The notes under the pieces were generated by a model that saw nothing but the letters and a program-made list of their open reading frames with translations, was not told the DNA's origin and searched no databases. Shown piece by piece: positions 9,314 through 22,511 of a stretch of DNA of 64,000 nucleotides. Position 1 is the stretch's first letter; every line of letters starts with the position of its first letter. This stretch comes from Dermatophagoides farinae (Eukaryota > Arthropoda > Arachnida > Sarcoptiformes > Pyroglyphidae), in NCBI RefSeq assembly GCF_024713945.1, contig NC_134684.1, positions 2,275,001 through 2,339,000 on the forward strand, written 5' to 3'. The position numbers were made by a program, and so were the translations under genes.

Positions 9314-11150
9314 ATGAAATATTATTAATTAATTATTGTCATTGTCATTCATCCATTAAGTCGCTTATTTTTTTTTTATTCATTATGACACTTGTTTTTG
9401 TGTGTGTCACATTTTTTCAAAATAATCCGGTTTACACTGTGCAAAAATAAAAATACTTGCCTTTTAATAAACAAAAAATTACAAGAATTGATTCTGGCGA
9501 AAAAATTTATTGTTTTTTCAAATATTCTCAATATTGTTCATTGATTCTTTTGGTTTTATTGATGATTTCATTGAAATTTTCAAAACAAAAAAACAAATCC
9601 GAAATTCAAGAATGAACATTGTTCATGAAAAGCTCCATCGGAATACATTTGAATTGTTCATTGAATAGTGCTGCTAGCTTTGCAATAGTGTTGCAAGCAG
9701 CTCATTTGTCATGATGATTAAATTCGATTCGAATTCGAATTTGCCAAAGATTTTTTTTTTCTTCAAACTTGATCATCAATTCATCATTTGATCAGTTTGT
9801 GTTTGCAAGTTTTGTATGTAAAATTATTATTGCATTACAATATATATCAAACACATTCGATTTGACTAAATATTCTTTCCAAAGTTATTGTGATTTATCT
9901 GAATTTTTCAATCAATCATCAACCGAAACTAAACGATTTTGATTTTTTTTTTTAAAGGTAATTATATATTGTAATTAAATTAAATTTTAAAGTGATCTTG
10001 GAAATCGTCGCGGTTTTTTTCAAGCGATATATTTTTTTTTGTGAGAAACTGGTTGTTTGATAGGGGTAAATCAGTTTTTTTATCTTTTCTTTCAATCTTC
10101 GTTTTTTGGTATCTATATGGAGAATAGACCACAAACTAAGAAGAATTTCTAGTTTTTTTCTTCCTGTTTTATTGTTTCTGCTCTATATACATGAATGATA
10201 GTGGATGTTTTTTTTCATGTATATTTCGGTTCATTGAAAAATATAGCATTTATTTATTAGTGGCACCATTTTTTATGAATTTTTTCGAAAAGAAATTTCT
10301 GTATAGAGTAGCACACTATATATCCTAAACAACAAAAAAAAATCGACCTAATCATCATTTTGAATCTTTTGGTTGTACATAGTTGGTGCATATAGAATTT
10401 TTTTTCCCCGAAAGTGCCTATTTCTATTTCTTGCTTGACAACGCAATTATTATATTGGTTGGTTGGTATATATACCAGAAAGTCTTGTATCCCGTTTATT
10501 TTGCTTGATGTGTTTGTGTGTGTGTGTTTGTTTGTGGATTATGCTCATCATCATCATTGTTGTTCGATGATGTTCATGTTTCATGCGTAATTCATTCGAT
10601 TGTGAGTGTGTGTGTATATTTCATTTCATTTCATTTTGTTTTGTTTTTTTTTCGTTGTTTATTATTATTGTGATTCGATTTGTGATCGACTTGGTGGTTG
10701 ACGATAATTATTATTGCCAGACATTATTTGTTATTGATTTTTATTTGATTTTTTATTATTATTATCCGAAATCAAAAATATAAATTTCATTTGTCATCAC
10801 GAATCATATAATCAATCAAATACGCGTTTATAATACAACAAGAGGTTTGTATACGATATCTGATTGGTTGTTGATTGGACAAAAATTTTTCTTGTCATCA
10901 AATCAAACAAAATAATTTTTTTTTATTAGTTTCAATTTGAAGATTGCGATTTAATATATTGTTTTTTATATTCAATTTTGAATTTTATTGGTAAATCAAC
11001 TGTTGTCATTCGGTAATTGGTCGTAGCCAAGAAAATTATTTTAATTTTATATATTCTATCTATAATTTTAAAACTAATTAATTAATGATTGATATTCATA
11101 TCTTTTTTGTTCATATTTCCAGATTGGTTTCCCTTGAAAAGCATATAATA
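9314..11150. other. Intergenic region between protease and TMEM59-like gene
   Basis: The protease 3' UTR is on the left and the TMEM59-like 5' region on the right. A likely 3' splice site (catatttccag) ends at 11122, so the start codon at 11151 probably follows a 5' UTR intron. GT and T tracts are frequent. No other gene was recognised. Confidence 0.5.
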
Positions 11151-13129
11151 ATGAAGATTCGCTTTGTCCTTTTGATCGTGGCATTCGTGCTTTGCACGAA
11201 TCTTATTCATTCAACTATTGCCATGCCAGAACAATCAACAGTGGCCACAACCACAACGGCTACATCAAATAATGTGGATGAAAATAAATCTAAACTACAT
11301 CGTGTACGTTTGATTTCATCATTGGATGATGATAATAATGATGAAAAGCAAAAAACATGGTCATCATTATTTGATGAATCAATGGTGACTTCTGATGAAA
11401 ATAATAATAAACAGATTAATGCGACTAGTTGTTCAGAACAATGTAAAGATTTTTTCGGTACCACCAATGACGATTCGGAAAAATTTCAATCCTGCATCAA
11501 TGGCTGTAGATATTATACAATCAATTTGATATTGACACAAAAAAACATTTCGGCCGGTTATACATCATCTTTGTCATCAGTTAAATCGGAATGCTTTAAT
11601 TCCTGTGTAAAAGTCTATCCAAATGATACGAAATCAATAAGTATCTGTAATTTTGGTTGCCGATTAGCCGATAATGCTCAATCTGAAAAATCAAAAACAC
11701 GACCAATAATAACGATTTCATCCGTAGCTACACACGACGAGTCCACTGACAATAATACGGTAATTGACGCTACTGAATCGGTAAAATCTGCATCAAATGA
11801 TGGAAAAGACGAAAAGAAACGAACATTTTCAATGTTCATTCCGATTCGAACAATAACATCGGCAAATGAATTGGATGATAATTCACAACCGGAAAGTTTG
11901 GACAGAGTTTTCGCTCAAAACAATATGCCATCATCTTTATCTCAAATGATGATGTCTATGGTTCGTTCGATGGCTGAACGAGCTCGACAAATGATCGATT
12001 TCGCTCGTACACAACAACAAAAAATGGAAGATGACCGATTCTCAATGGATTTCGATTCATCGTCTAACACTGGTGAAGCTGGTGGCGAAGCTGTTTCCTA
12101 TGAACGTTCAATGTCGGTAATGATGACCAAAGATAAGGATGGCAATAATAAATTGGTCGTAATGCGTGAACCACCAAAAATAACCATTCATCGAGCTTGG
12201 AATCCGTTAGGATTGGATTTTGATCGATTCAAAACTGAAAAAGCAACTGATCTTAATCAGCGTCTAAAACAGTTAGAACATGAGGGAGAAGAACGATTGA
12301 ATGGTAATAAATTGAGAGTATTGATGCCATGGAAATGGTCTGGTGGTTGGGATAGCAATCGTGTTCAGCAAGAACAAAATGCTGATGAAGATCGATTAGG
12401 AAATCTTATATTTCACCGAATAAATTCGTTTGGTTTGCCTCAAAATCAACAAAACAATGATGATGTCAACCATGATGCTGATGATGATGATGTAATGGTT
12501 ATCAATACTGTTGATCCGAACAAATCTAATTCACTTCCTTGGTCAACTTGTTTGATTTCCATGATGCCCTTGCTTTATTTGTTAATGGTCATTCTATTGT
12601 TGTACATCATCATCTGGCTTTTCTATTCTGTGCCAAACTATGTCATTTGCAAAAATCGACGGGGCCGTTCACATCCATCATCCTCAACGAATGGACGTAA
12701 TTCATCGGAAACGATTCTACCATTGTCATTAGATGATGATAGTTATCGTGAAAGACGTCGTCGGGTAAGTGTTGACAAATAATCTTATCTATGGTCATTT
12801 AACCATTTGTACATTCAACAAAATCTTTATAGCTTTTCCAGAAATTATTCCACTTGAGTAGAGCACAACGTTATTGCAAATTATCAGCATTCACTGGTTT
12901 TGGCGAGAAAACTTCACCAATAACACCTGCTACTAAATCACCAAGCAGTGCAACAGGAAATGATTTAAGTCCAACTGGTTCAACATTATCGTTTCCTCCA
13001 CCATATGCTGAAGCAGCAGCTTTTGATAAAACATTTTCTGTTCCTGAAACCACATTAAAGGTTAACGAATTGCTTACAACATTAAATTCATTTCCAGTTA
13101 TCCAAAAGAAAAATGAATCGAACAAATAA
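11151..13129 (+). CDS. TMEM59: TMEM59-like type I membrane protein with extended ectodomain and PPPY tail
   Basis: Two exons, 11151-12764 and 12833-13129, separated by a 68-nt intron (gtaagt...tatag), encode 636 residues. The ATG at 11151 begins a clear signal peptide (MKIRFVLLIVAFVLC). The ectodomain contains two paired-Cys blocks (CSEQC...CINGC and CFNSC...CNFGC) spaced as in TMEM59. A single membrane segment lies near residues 464-490 (PLLYLLMVILLLYIIIWLFY). Human TMEM59 is 323 residues, so this protein is about twice as long, mainly through Asp/Asn/Ser-rich inserts. The cytoplasmic tail carries FPPPYAE, a PPxY WW-domain ligand. TMEM59 works in Golgi glycosylation control and autophagy/LC3 lipidation in vertebrates; the role here is inferred. 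A polyadenylation signal is at 13201. Confidence 0.7.
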
Positions 13130-14069
13130 TTTGATTTGTTTGTGAAAAAAAAAAATTTTTTGGCTTGAAGTGATCGATTATATCCCCAATATATATGGAT
13201 AATAAAGAAAGAACTACATATGAGCATAGTAATAATAATTATTATAATAATAATAACAACAATTATTATAATGAATAACGATAATATTCTTAATCTTTCT
13301 TCCTGTTTTTTTTCTATCATAATAACATATATAACACTAATACATACACACAAGAAGAATGAAAACAAATGATTGATGAAAAATTGATTTATTATTATCC
13401 AATTATGTTTGATATATATTATTAAGATTTCCACTTCATTATTTTCAGGATTATAATCCTTCAAAAATAAACACACACACACCACCATCACCACCACCAC
13501 CACCACCATTCTATTCGTAAACACAAACGACATAATAATAATTAATAATCAAATATTATAGTTTAAAAAAAAAGATGAATAAAAATCTTAATTGTAATTA
13601 AAAACAAGAAGAAAAAGTTTTCAGTCTCTTGAAATTCATCATCATAATTTTTATTTTTCATTGATAAAAATATCATTAATAATCATCGTTCAATAATAAT
13701 ACAATTAAATTAGCCATTTCGGTGGTAATGGTGAATTTTTTTTTTTTTTTTTTTTTTTTGATTAGAATATTTGAAATAAAATAAATATATAATTCATAAC
13801 TATTATAGATAGCCATTTTGTCCATCATCATCATAAATCAATAATATCGATATATATATATCGATTTATGATTCGCGATCATCAATAAAATAAAATCAGA
13901 AAAAAAAATTTCAATTGAAAAATCATAAGAATTCAAAAAAAAAATGACATCCATCAGTGTGTGTGTGTGTGTGTGTGTGTGTTTGGAACGTTCACACAAT
14001 ATTACAATTATAAGTACAAATATATAATATAATAATCTTATCTCTTTTTCCATATTTTTTTTTTAATTT
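13130..14069. other. Convergent spacer
   Basis: Holds the 3' UTR of the TMEM59-like gene and, on the minus strand, that of the next gene. It has a 20-base T tract near 13738-13759, a CACCAC tract near 13482-13509 and a (GT)n run at 13957-13981. The longer open frame opposite the TMEM59-like exon 2 is a shadow. Confidence 0.6.
13957..13981 (+). repeat. (GT)n microsatellite
   Basis: 25 bases of perfect GT repeat. Confidence 0.85.
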
Positions 14070-15437
14070 TCAAACTAAATTAACCACAACATCGTCACCA
14101 TCAATATCATCATCACGTTCAATATGTTTGATATTATTTTTATTAACATTTATTGAATTTGGCTGTGGATTTAATACTTTTAATTCTTCAGAATCAACAT
14201 TATCTAATGTTTCTTTGGTTGGTTGTTTATGGCTTAGAATAGTTTCAATAGAATTATTTTGATGATGATTATGTTTATGATGATTGTTCTGTTTATCACA
14301 ATGATAATGTCCATTATGATTTTGATGGTTATTATTACGATAGGAATTTATTCCATTCATTTTATTTATTGGACCTAATCCATTTTTATATGATGTTGAT
14401 GATTTTTGTATTGTTGTCATTGTATATGATCTTTGATCACCTGTTGGTGGAAGACCATTAGCACGATATCTTTGTTTATTAATTCTTCGTCGTATACAAT
14501 AAATTATACCACAACAACAGGATAATATTAGTGTACAAACCACAGTGATAACCACTATAATTAACCAAATCGGTAATGAACATTTACCCGATTCAATTGT
14601 ATATTCTTGACATTCTTCAACCAATGCTGGCATTATTAGATCAGGTAATTTAAATACCATGTCTGCTTGTATTTTTGTACATTTTTGTCTAGCTGCTTTC
14701 ATCCAACAATCACGTAATTTCCATGTACCACAGCATTTTAATCGTCTATTCCATTCCTGTGATAATTCAATTTGTCCCAGAAATGATTTGGCTTTTTCTG
14801 CACCTTTTTTATTACATTGTTCAAACTCTTTGTGCATTTGTCCGAAACATGATACCTAAATAATTCATTTTTTTTTATTTTCGGGATGACAATGGTGATA
14901 AAAAAAAAATCAGAGAAAGAGAGAGAAAAAAAAATTAGAAATAATAAGGAAGTTTATTATCAAATTTTGACATGGCAACTTTTGCTCTACCTATCGGTTG
15001 GCTTGAGATAGTGGGTTTGTGTGTGTGGGTGTGTGTAACAAATATTTGTCTATTATGATCACTCATAACTTTATGAGTTTTCATCATCTTTACTGTTATT
15101 ATTTTATTATTACTTGAACTTATCATCACACATCAAATAAAGTGAGCAAACATAAGTATTTTTCAATCATTGTGTCCACACCCTTAAATGAAACTCCTAT
15201 CATCTTAGATCTGATAATTCCGTTATTTTATTAGGATTTTTTTTTTATGTGAATAAAATTAAATATATGATGATGTTGCAACAACAAAAAAAAATCAATA
15301 CTCACAAGTTCATTATATTCCAATAGTTTATCGATATTGAATGTATCACTTTTTGATTCGGCTGCTATCACCGTTCTAAATGACAATGATGAGATCATCA
15401 TGACAAGAATGATTATTATGATGTTGAGCATGGCCAT
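14070..15437 (-). CDS. Single-pass membrane protein with Cys-rich ectodomain, unrecognised family
   Basis: Two exons, 15437-15306 and 14855-14070, joined in phase 0 across a 450-nt intron (gtgagt...tttag), give 305 residues. The start was chosen because it opens a strong signal peptide (MAMLNIIIIILVMMISSLSF). The ectodomain of about 130 residues has eight Cys, including KCCGTWKLRDCW, consistent with four disulphides. One membrane segment (LPIWLIIVVITVVCTLILSCCC) is followed by a basic stop-transfer run and a His/Asn-rich cytoplasmic tail. I do not recognise the family; it could be a receptor or adhesion protein. A well-formed donor (ataacag|gtaagt) on the same strand at 15989/15988 suggests an upstream non-coding first exon, so the real promoter may lie near 16 kb. 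Confidence 0.72.
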
Positions 15438-16149
15438 TTTGATTGATGATGATGATGATAAACAATTGGACAATGATGAATGTGATAATTGTGAATTATT
15501 ATGACAATGATGATATTTCAATGATTGGTGATTCGAATGTTTTACATTCATTGTTTTACATTCAATCCTCCTGTTATCAATATTGTTATCATTGAAAAAT
15601 TCATGATTCAACATAGAATTTGTTAATATTCTCATTTTATGAAATTTTCTATTGATAAAAACTGATGTATAACAAATACAACGATTGGATATTGATGAAT
15701 TTTTGGCACAAAAATTTCGTTGATTATTTTCTTTGATCGGCATTTTATGTTTTGAACTTTGAAATTTTTTCAATCAATTTTTCATATTGATCTTTTCATT
15801 ACGTTGTTTGGCACGGCAAAAAAATTTTTTTATTTTTTTCAAAATCAACAAAATCCAACGTCAAACTACTGGATAGGTAATCAATGATAAAAGAGTATAT
15901 AAAAAAATAAAAATAAAATCATTTGATGTGGCAATCAAAACGGTGATGATAAAAAAAAATCATCAACAAAAACACAGTGTTTACTTACCTGTTATAGATA
16001 ATAATTAATAAAAAGGGGAATTTATTACTATCAACAATGAAAAAAAAGAAAAAAAACGATATAGCACTGTTTAGCAACAAAAATAATCATTCAATCAGTT
16101 GATCATTTTGTAATTTTATGGCCATAATAATAATTTTCAATCATAATTC

Positions 16150-16191
<42 letters not shown>

Positions 16192-19100
16192 TCGCGAATT
16201 ATAGAAGAAAAATTCGATCCGAAATTCGATCTTAAAAATTAATTCTTCAACAACAATGATAATTCAAATGACGATAACAATGAAAAAACTATAGTAATCA
16301 CCAAATGGATTGAGAATCATATTAACAAACTGAAAAATTCATCTCTCTCTCTTTCTCTCTCTCACTCTATAAATGATTTATATTATCAACACATATCAGA
16401 CATAAGACAATCATCTATTGAATGAAATTTTTCAATCAACAATCGATGACAAACATTGCAGACAATGTCCTTGTTGATGATGATGATGATGATGATGGCT
16501 ATTCAAATGTTTGATTTAGTATTTTTACGTTTGTTGTTTGATGATGATGATGATGAAATATAAACAACGAATGAACCAAAAGTTGAATAAAAAGTACACT
16601 ATGGACCACGTTTTTTTTATATATACTGATCATTATCATTCCAGATGATGATGATGATGATGATGAATAATAAAATAAACCTTTTCGGTCACGTTTGCAA
16701 TGGCAATATGAATAAATAAAATAAATATATATTCGATTCGAAAACAGTAAACGATGAGTAGAGAGGATTGGAAAAAAAAGTGAAAAAAGAGACATAAATG
16801 TTTAAAAACACATAGACACAAACACACACACATATACACAAACAATCAAACAATACAATACAAGGTAATATATAAGATTCATCAATATAAATGTCTTGAA
16901 AATGATCACATCATCAACACTAAAAACATCATCTCATCTTCAATGGGCAGCAATGGACGGCTATGATTGAATAACTTTTGTGGGAAATGGAGAAAAAAAG
17001 AAGAGAAGATGGAAAACATACAACAGAAAAACCGGCTCTTGAATTTTTCTTGAATTTACCATTACACTTTATTTCGTCGGTCAATGATGCTGATCATCGT
17101 TTCTCATCATCGATTTTTTTTCTTTGACTTGAATCAATAGAGATAATGAATGACGATGGTTTCAATGTTCCAGATTTCTTTTTTTTTCCAAAGAAAAAAA
17201 ACCTGATAGTTTTACCATCAATCAATTTGATTTGATTAATTTGATTATATGATTGTCATGTTATATGGATAAAAAATAAATCACACGTTTTTCAAACGAA
17301 AAAAAAAACCATTTATGATAAAAAATAAAATAAAATTCTCATATTCACTCACAATAATAATGATCAATCATGAGTAAAAATAATGATACTAATAATAATA
17401 ATAAAAAAAATAAAAATGGACAATTTTCAGTCAAGACAGAGAGAATTTTTCTATATAGATTTTGGTTTAAATTTTTTCTTTTATAACATATATATATATA
17501 TAGAGGATGTATTCAATGGATGCGGTTTCATTGATATATTCATTGAAATATATAATAGAATATATACAGAATCAAATAGAAGTAGAATCAAACAGAATGT
17601 TTAAGATATGATGATGCTACTAGAACAGATGTTGTAATGATAATGTCCAATGATTGGACCGTGTTGCTGTTCGTTGTTGTTGTTGTTGTAAAACAAGCAG
17701 TCTAGATAACCGCGAAATATACAAAACAAAAGTTATTTTTGGGTTCCACGGACACTGTAAACACATAGAGAAAGAGAGTACAAAGCGAGACAAACAAAGA
17801 AAGCAAATCTAGCTTGCTCGATAGTTTTAAATTGCTGGCCATTTTTGTTTAAACTGAAAAAAAAATATGCAGCCATGGACGAGTTAGTTCATGTGTGTGT
17901 GTGTGTGTAATTGACCTCGACAAGACATTCAAACACACACACACACAGACACACACAAACACTCTAAAGTACGAAGCCAATTCTTTTGAATAATGGCTAG
18001 CATATGCAAGGTAAATCTAGTTTAATTTGTATTTCCATTCACAAGTAAAAAGAAACAAGTGAGAGCTTCAGGATAGGGTAGCCTCATATACCTGTAAATG
18101 TAAATGCAACAACTGGCCATCATCGTGTTGGCGTCATCATTGGGGGCAATACAATCGTTTTCGGTGAATCATTATTATTGATTGCGTAAAAAAAAAGGTG
18201 AAATTTTTCGGATTATTTAAATGGCCAAACATCTTCAATTTAAATAAATTTTAACATATTGTAGACGCATGCGTGATTTAAAAAAAAATGTAAAATTCTC
18301 ACAAACACAACAATGTGCGACAATCAATCATTGATCATTTGAAACATTTGAATTTGAATCGATTATTGCAATATATATGGTTTTTTTATTTCGAAATAAT
18401 AATAAAAAAATTGGTTTCCATTCAATTAGATAAAAAAAACTATTACAGAATAATAGCTAGCAGAATTTTGGTGATTTTAATAAATTGAATGTCAATTACA
18501 ATAATATGAATGTAGAAAAAGAGAGAGAGAGAGAGATGCTATATCAAATATATTCGATGTATATGTAAGGTTTCGATTCTGGATCCAGATACAACATAAT
18601 AGGCCATGATGATGTCAACACAGACATACACGATCATTTGATTATTAACCGGTGTGTGTGGGTATTGTTTATCAACAATGAATTAATTTAACAAAAAAAA
18701 AAAAAAATATCTAAACATGATCTGTATGAGATGATGATTTGAAAAAAAATTCTTTTTCTATATACTTTTTTTTAAAGTGTATGTGTCAACAAAGTTGAAT
18801 AATCAATACATTAATATTCGATAATCGGTATTATGTTAATAGTATCGAATGTTTGTTTGTAGTTGATGTGGATTTTGAGCAAATTAAATTTATTCATGTA
18901 TGATGATTACATCTAAACAAAATAATATTATTATATCATCATTATATTAGAATTCTGTATTTTAGAAATCTGTATCTATTATCATTGTGTGTATGTTGTT
19001 TTTTTTGTGTGTATAATAATAAAATGCAGACAAAAATATAATGAAGATTCATCGTTATCGATTTTGCAAAAAAAAAATTGATAATGATAACTGTATAAAT

Positions 19101-19843
19101 AATAAGAATATATATAAATTCCTGAAGTATAACGTAAATGAATATGATGATGATGATGAATATCAATTATTGTGGCTGGATGATATGGGGGGGAAAAAGA
19201 ATTGGATTAGTATGTCGATTTGGTCGCTAGAAAGATTTGTTGTGGATTTAAAATAATAATAATTGAAATTGAAATTAAATGTATGGTAAAGATTTCTATT
19301 GTTTTTTTTGTTTTGTTTTCACATTTCACATTTATGTGTTACGGGTGTAGGCGTTGAATTTCATTATCATGATGTATGTCATGGACATTTGCATTATCAA
19401 ATCAAATTGTGTGTTCATGTACTTAACATATGTGAATCATGTATGGATTGTGAGCTGAAGTAATCATCATCATCATTTCTTATGGTATGGAATTCATGTG
19501 AAGGAAACAAGCAAGCAAAAAAAAAATAGGGAAAACGAAATACAAAATGAAACAAATCATAAATTCTATATATGTTATCACAACAAGATGATTTTGTTTG
19601 CATTATAACAATAAATTTTGCAAAAAGAAAAAAAAATTAAAAACAATTTTTTGAAGTGAAATGAAATTACGAAAGAGAGAGAGAGAGGTAACATGTTCGA
19701 ATGGTTTTTTTTTTCTTAGTTTGTAGAATCTGTTTCTGTGTATTCGGTGTTTGTTTTTTATTTATCATAAAAAAAATGTTCGGTTCTAAATATGTAATGA
19801 ATTCAATAAAATGACTAAGTTTATCGTCCTTTTTTAGTTATCG
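15438..19843. other. 4.4-kb gene-poor spacer
   Basis: No coding gene could be supported. It contains the possible upstream non-coding exon of the minus-strand membrane-protein gene ending at 15989, a long (AAT)n tract at 16150-16191, GAT tracts near 16478-16497 and 16643-16664, CT tracts near 16341-16361, and CA/GT runs. A stretch with less simple sequence (about 17640-18150) shows no recognisable domain. Confidence 0.55.
16150..16191 (+). repeat. (AAT)n microsatellite
   Basis: About 14 perfect AAT units, the longest trinucleotide tract in the window. It lies in the spacer upstream of the Cys-rich membrane protein gene. Confidence 0.92.
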
Positions 19844-21912
19844 TTAATCACAGGGTATATAATATTTATGTATCAACTTTTTTAAAAAAAAAAATTTATT
19901 AGAATTCACAAAAAATTTATTGAATATGGTCATTATAGATCCGGGAAATCGATTCGGATCTTCAGTATAATCGGCTGGAATTTCAAACATGTTGGCATCA
20001 AGTTTATCATTGTAATTGAAATTTAAAAATGTAACTCTTGCCAATATAGTTGCGATCATCGGAATGTCTGTAAAATTAATATAAGAATTTAGTCATCTGA
20101 GTTGTTGAATAAAAAATTTCTGTTAATTTACCAATTTTAACAGGAAATCCTGGTGGTAAATTTAAATTTATGAATTCTTTCAATTTTTTGAAATGTTTAA
20201 ATGTTGCGAAAACTTCTAATATGTTCAACAATGATTCAATGGACAGTGGAAATTCTTGACTCTATATGAAAAATAGATACAATAAAAATTCTGAATAAAA
20301 AAAAATCTGAATATTACTTACCATAGCAATGGTAGCTTTTAAATTTTTTGTTCGTACTTTAAGATCCCATTGGCGACCAAGACATGGTGGCATACCTTTT
20401 GGAGCATTAATGTATTGCTCCCATGTGACATTAGTTTGTGTTGGCGGAGGAAGGGACCGCCGTGGTTTAATTGGTAATTGATCATCCTGACCGGACATGG
20501 CCGAAACCATAGCTGCTTCGATAAGATTTTCTTCATCATCAGTTTCTTCTCCACCATCACCACCAGAATGATGATCATCAGCATCCGTTTCATGAGATGT
20601 ATCACCATTAATATGATTATTACCTCCATTGTTAGTCGATAATTGCTGTGTATTATTAAACTTGGAAGGTTGATCGATTTGGGCGATATCATCGAACGAT
20701 GATGATGATTCTTCCAAAGATTTTTGCGATGATTTTCGGTGATTTTTTTGCTGTTCCAAAGATTTTTTCAATGTCTCATAAATTGCTTTATTCGCATAAA
20801 TATCTTCTTCACTCAGATGTTCACGACGTTTTTTTGTTTCAATCATAAATCCATTTATGTTGTAGAAATCAGCATCGAATTGACCAACTTTTTCCTAACA
20901 TTTTTTTTGGTAGCAACACAATAATTGATTCAGTAATATAAATAAAAAATCATTCTTACCGTCTTGTTATAACGATTGAAAAACCAGCCACTTTGTGCTC
21001 TTGAAAATGAAATCGCTTTGGTATTGGGTTGAAGATAAACTAAATCCGTGCTCATTAACATGTCGACATCTTCATCAATGTCCATTTCTTCATTATAACG
21101 AATGTATTGATAAACTTTAAGCTCATTATCCATGATAACCAATGAATGGCGATCGGCGGCTGTATTAGAACTTGAAGATTTTTTTCCAACATTATTACCG
21201 ATAAACAAAAAGGTTAAATTGCCACGTCGCCAACGGCGATCATTAAAATCTAAAAGGGTTGTATCCAAACGAAATGAACAGCCACGTTTAGATATAGCAC
21301 AAACATCCGATGGTAAGAAACGTTTCAATAAAGGAATCCACGAATGAAATTCCCAACGTAATTCCATTTGAAAATCTTTGATCGCTCGTAATGTTTCCAT
21401 CAATTTAGGTGATCGATTACCCAATGATTGTCGAGCTTGTTTACGGCCAAGCAATAGAATACTTTTGACTATGAGTACAAAGAATTTTTTTTTTGATAAA
21501 AATTATCACAATAAAATCAATTTTAATTACTTATTTTACGATCTCCATAACTGATAGCTTCATCTAACGGTGTCCATCCTTGAATATTTTTCGTTTTGAT
21601 TGGTGCATTCTGTTGAAGTAAAAAATTTATATGATCACGATGACCAAACATGACTGCCAAATGTAATGGCGTATTGCCATGAAGATCTTTTTGTCCAACA
21701 ATATCGGCAATATCCATAGATTTGTTCCGTTTAGTAATGGACGATAATAATTCTGTAAGAAAGTGCAGTGGCCGATTTTCAAATACGGCACGATGAAGAG
21801 GAAAGGGTTCATTTTCAAAATCAGTAATGTTTATTGTAACCGGTGTTGTTTGAACATCATCAACAGCATCGACAAAATCTTCCGATTCTTCCGAACATGT
21901 TCCATCGGACAT
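19844..21912 (-). CDS. ANKRD13C: Ankyrin repeat domain-containing protein 13C homologue
   Basis: Five exons on the minus strand: 21912-21531, 21468-20960, 20894-20322, 20261-20132 and 20067-19844. All phases agree and introns are 62-66 nt except the 3-4 (60 nt) and 4-5 (64 nt) introns of similar size. The product reads as 605 residues. Ankyrin repeats lie at the N-terminus (GNTPLHLAVMFGHRD, GWTPLDEAISYGDRK). The GPCR-chaperone domain follows, with landmarks LRWEFHSWIPLLKRFLPSD, SFRLDTTLLDF, RKRREHLSEEDI-like KKRREHLSEEDI, SQEFPLSIESLLNILEV and LPPGFPVKIDIP. Vertebrate ANKRD13C is an ER-associated chaperone for receptors. A Ser/Asp/Gly-rich insert separates the last conserved blocks. The usual end RFPDL-stop is lost here by one extra base, giving a 31-residue different tail (see findings). 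A likely 41-nt 5' UTR intron (about 21940-21980) removes an upstream in-frame ATG. Confidence 0.92.
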
Positions 21913-22464
21913 TTTTATGTAAGAAACTAGCGATAAAACTCTATCAATCAAAAGATGATTAACATGAAAATTAATTATTACCTCAAATGATGAACGAAAA
22001 ATTGATTCGTGGATTTTTTTTTTTTTTTTTGGAAAAAAAATGAAACTTAACTAAAAAATCACTTGGCCTTATTTGGATGAATAATGATGATCGTTTCAAT
22101 CTACTAAAAGATTGAAAAATTGGTTTGTACACCTGTAATTAGCAAGAAAACAAACAAATGTTGAACAAAATCTGATGAATTGATCAATGAGAGAAAGCAA
22201 TTATAACAGTAAATAAAAACCTGATCGATACTTATGGAAAGTAAGGCAAACAGATTGACCCGAAATCCGAAAAAAAATATTTCCTTCAAACTACCCCTAC
22301 CCAATCCGATGAACTTTATCATGATAGAATGCCACTACTATTACTATATGTCATATATGAAAAGGCATTTGCATTTTTTGCTCAATTCATCATCTGTTTA
22401 TATATAAATCATTTATTTTCGAAAATCAACGAATGAAATTTTCTTGAATTTTTATGTTCCAAAA
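21913..22464. promoter_or_regulatory. Divergent promoter region between ANKRD13C and ARL14EP-like genes
   Basis: About 550 bases between the two start codons. A minus-strand donor (tttgag|gtaataat) near 21981 supports a 5' UTR intron of ANKRD13C. No distinct core-promoter motif stands out; tatatataa near 22401 could serve the plus-strand gene. Confidence 0.35.
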
Positions 22465-22480
22465 ATGGATCATTTATCCA

Positions 22481-22511
<31 letters not shown>

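Noticed and set aside
12871-13533. 220-residue minus-strand frame opposite the TMEM59-like last exon
   Set aside because: It is a shadow of the coding exon extended through AT-rich and CACCAC sequence, with no domain and poor composition.
15438-15773. N-terminal extension of the Cys-rich membrane protein from an upstream ATG at 15773
   Set aside because: The extension would bury the strong signal peptide that begins at 15437; the upstream residues look like translated 5' UTR.
20339-20692. 117-residue minus-strand frame within ANKRD13C exon 3
   Set aside because: A different register of a confirmed ANKRD13C exon.
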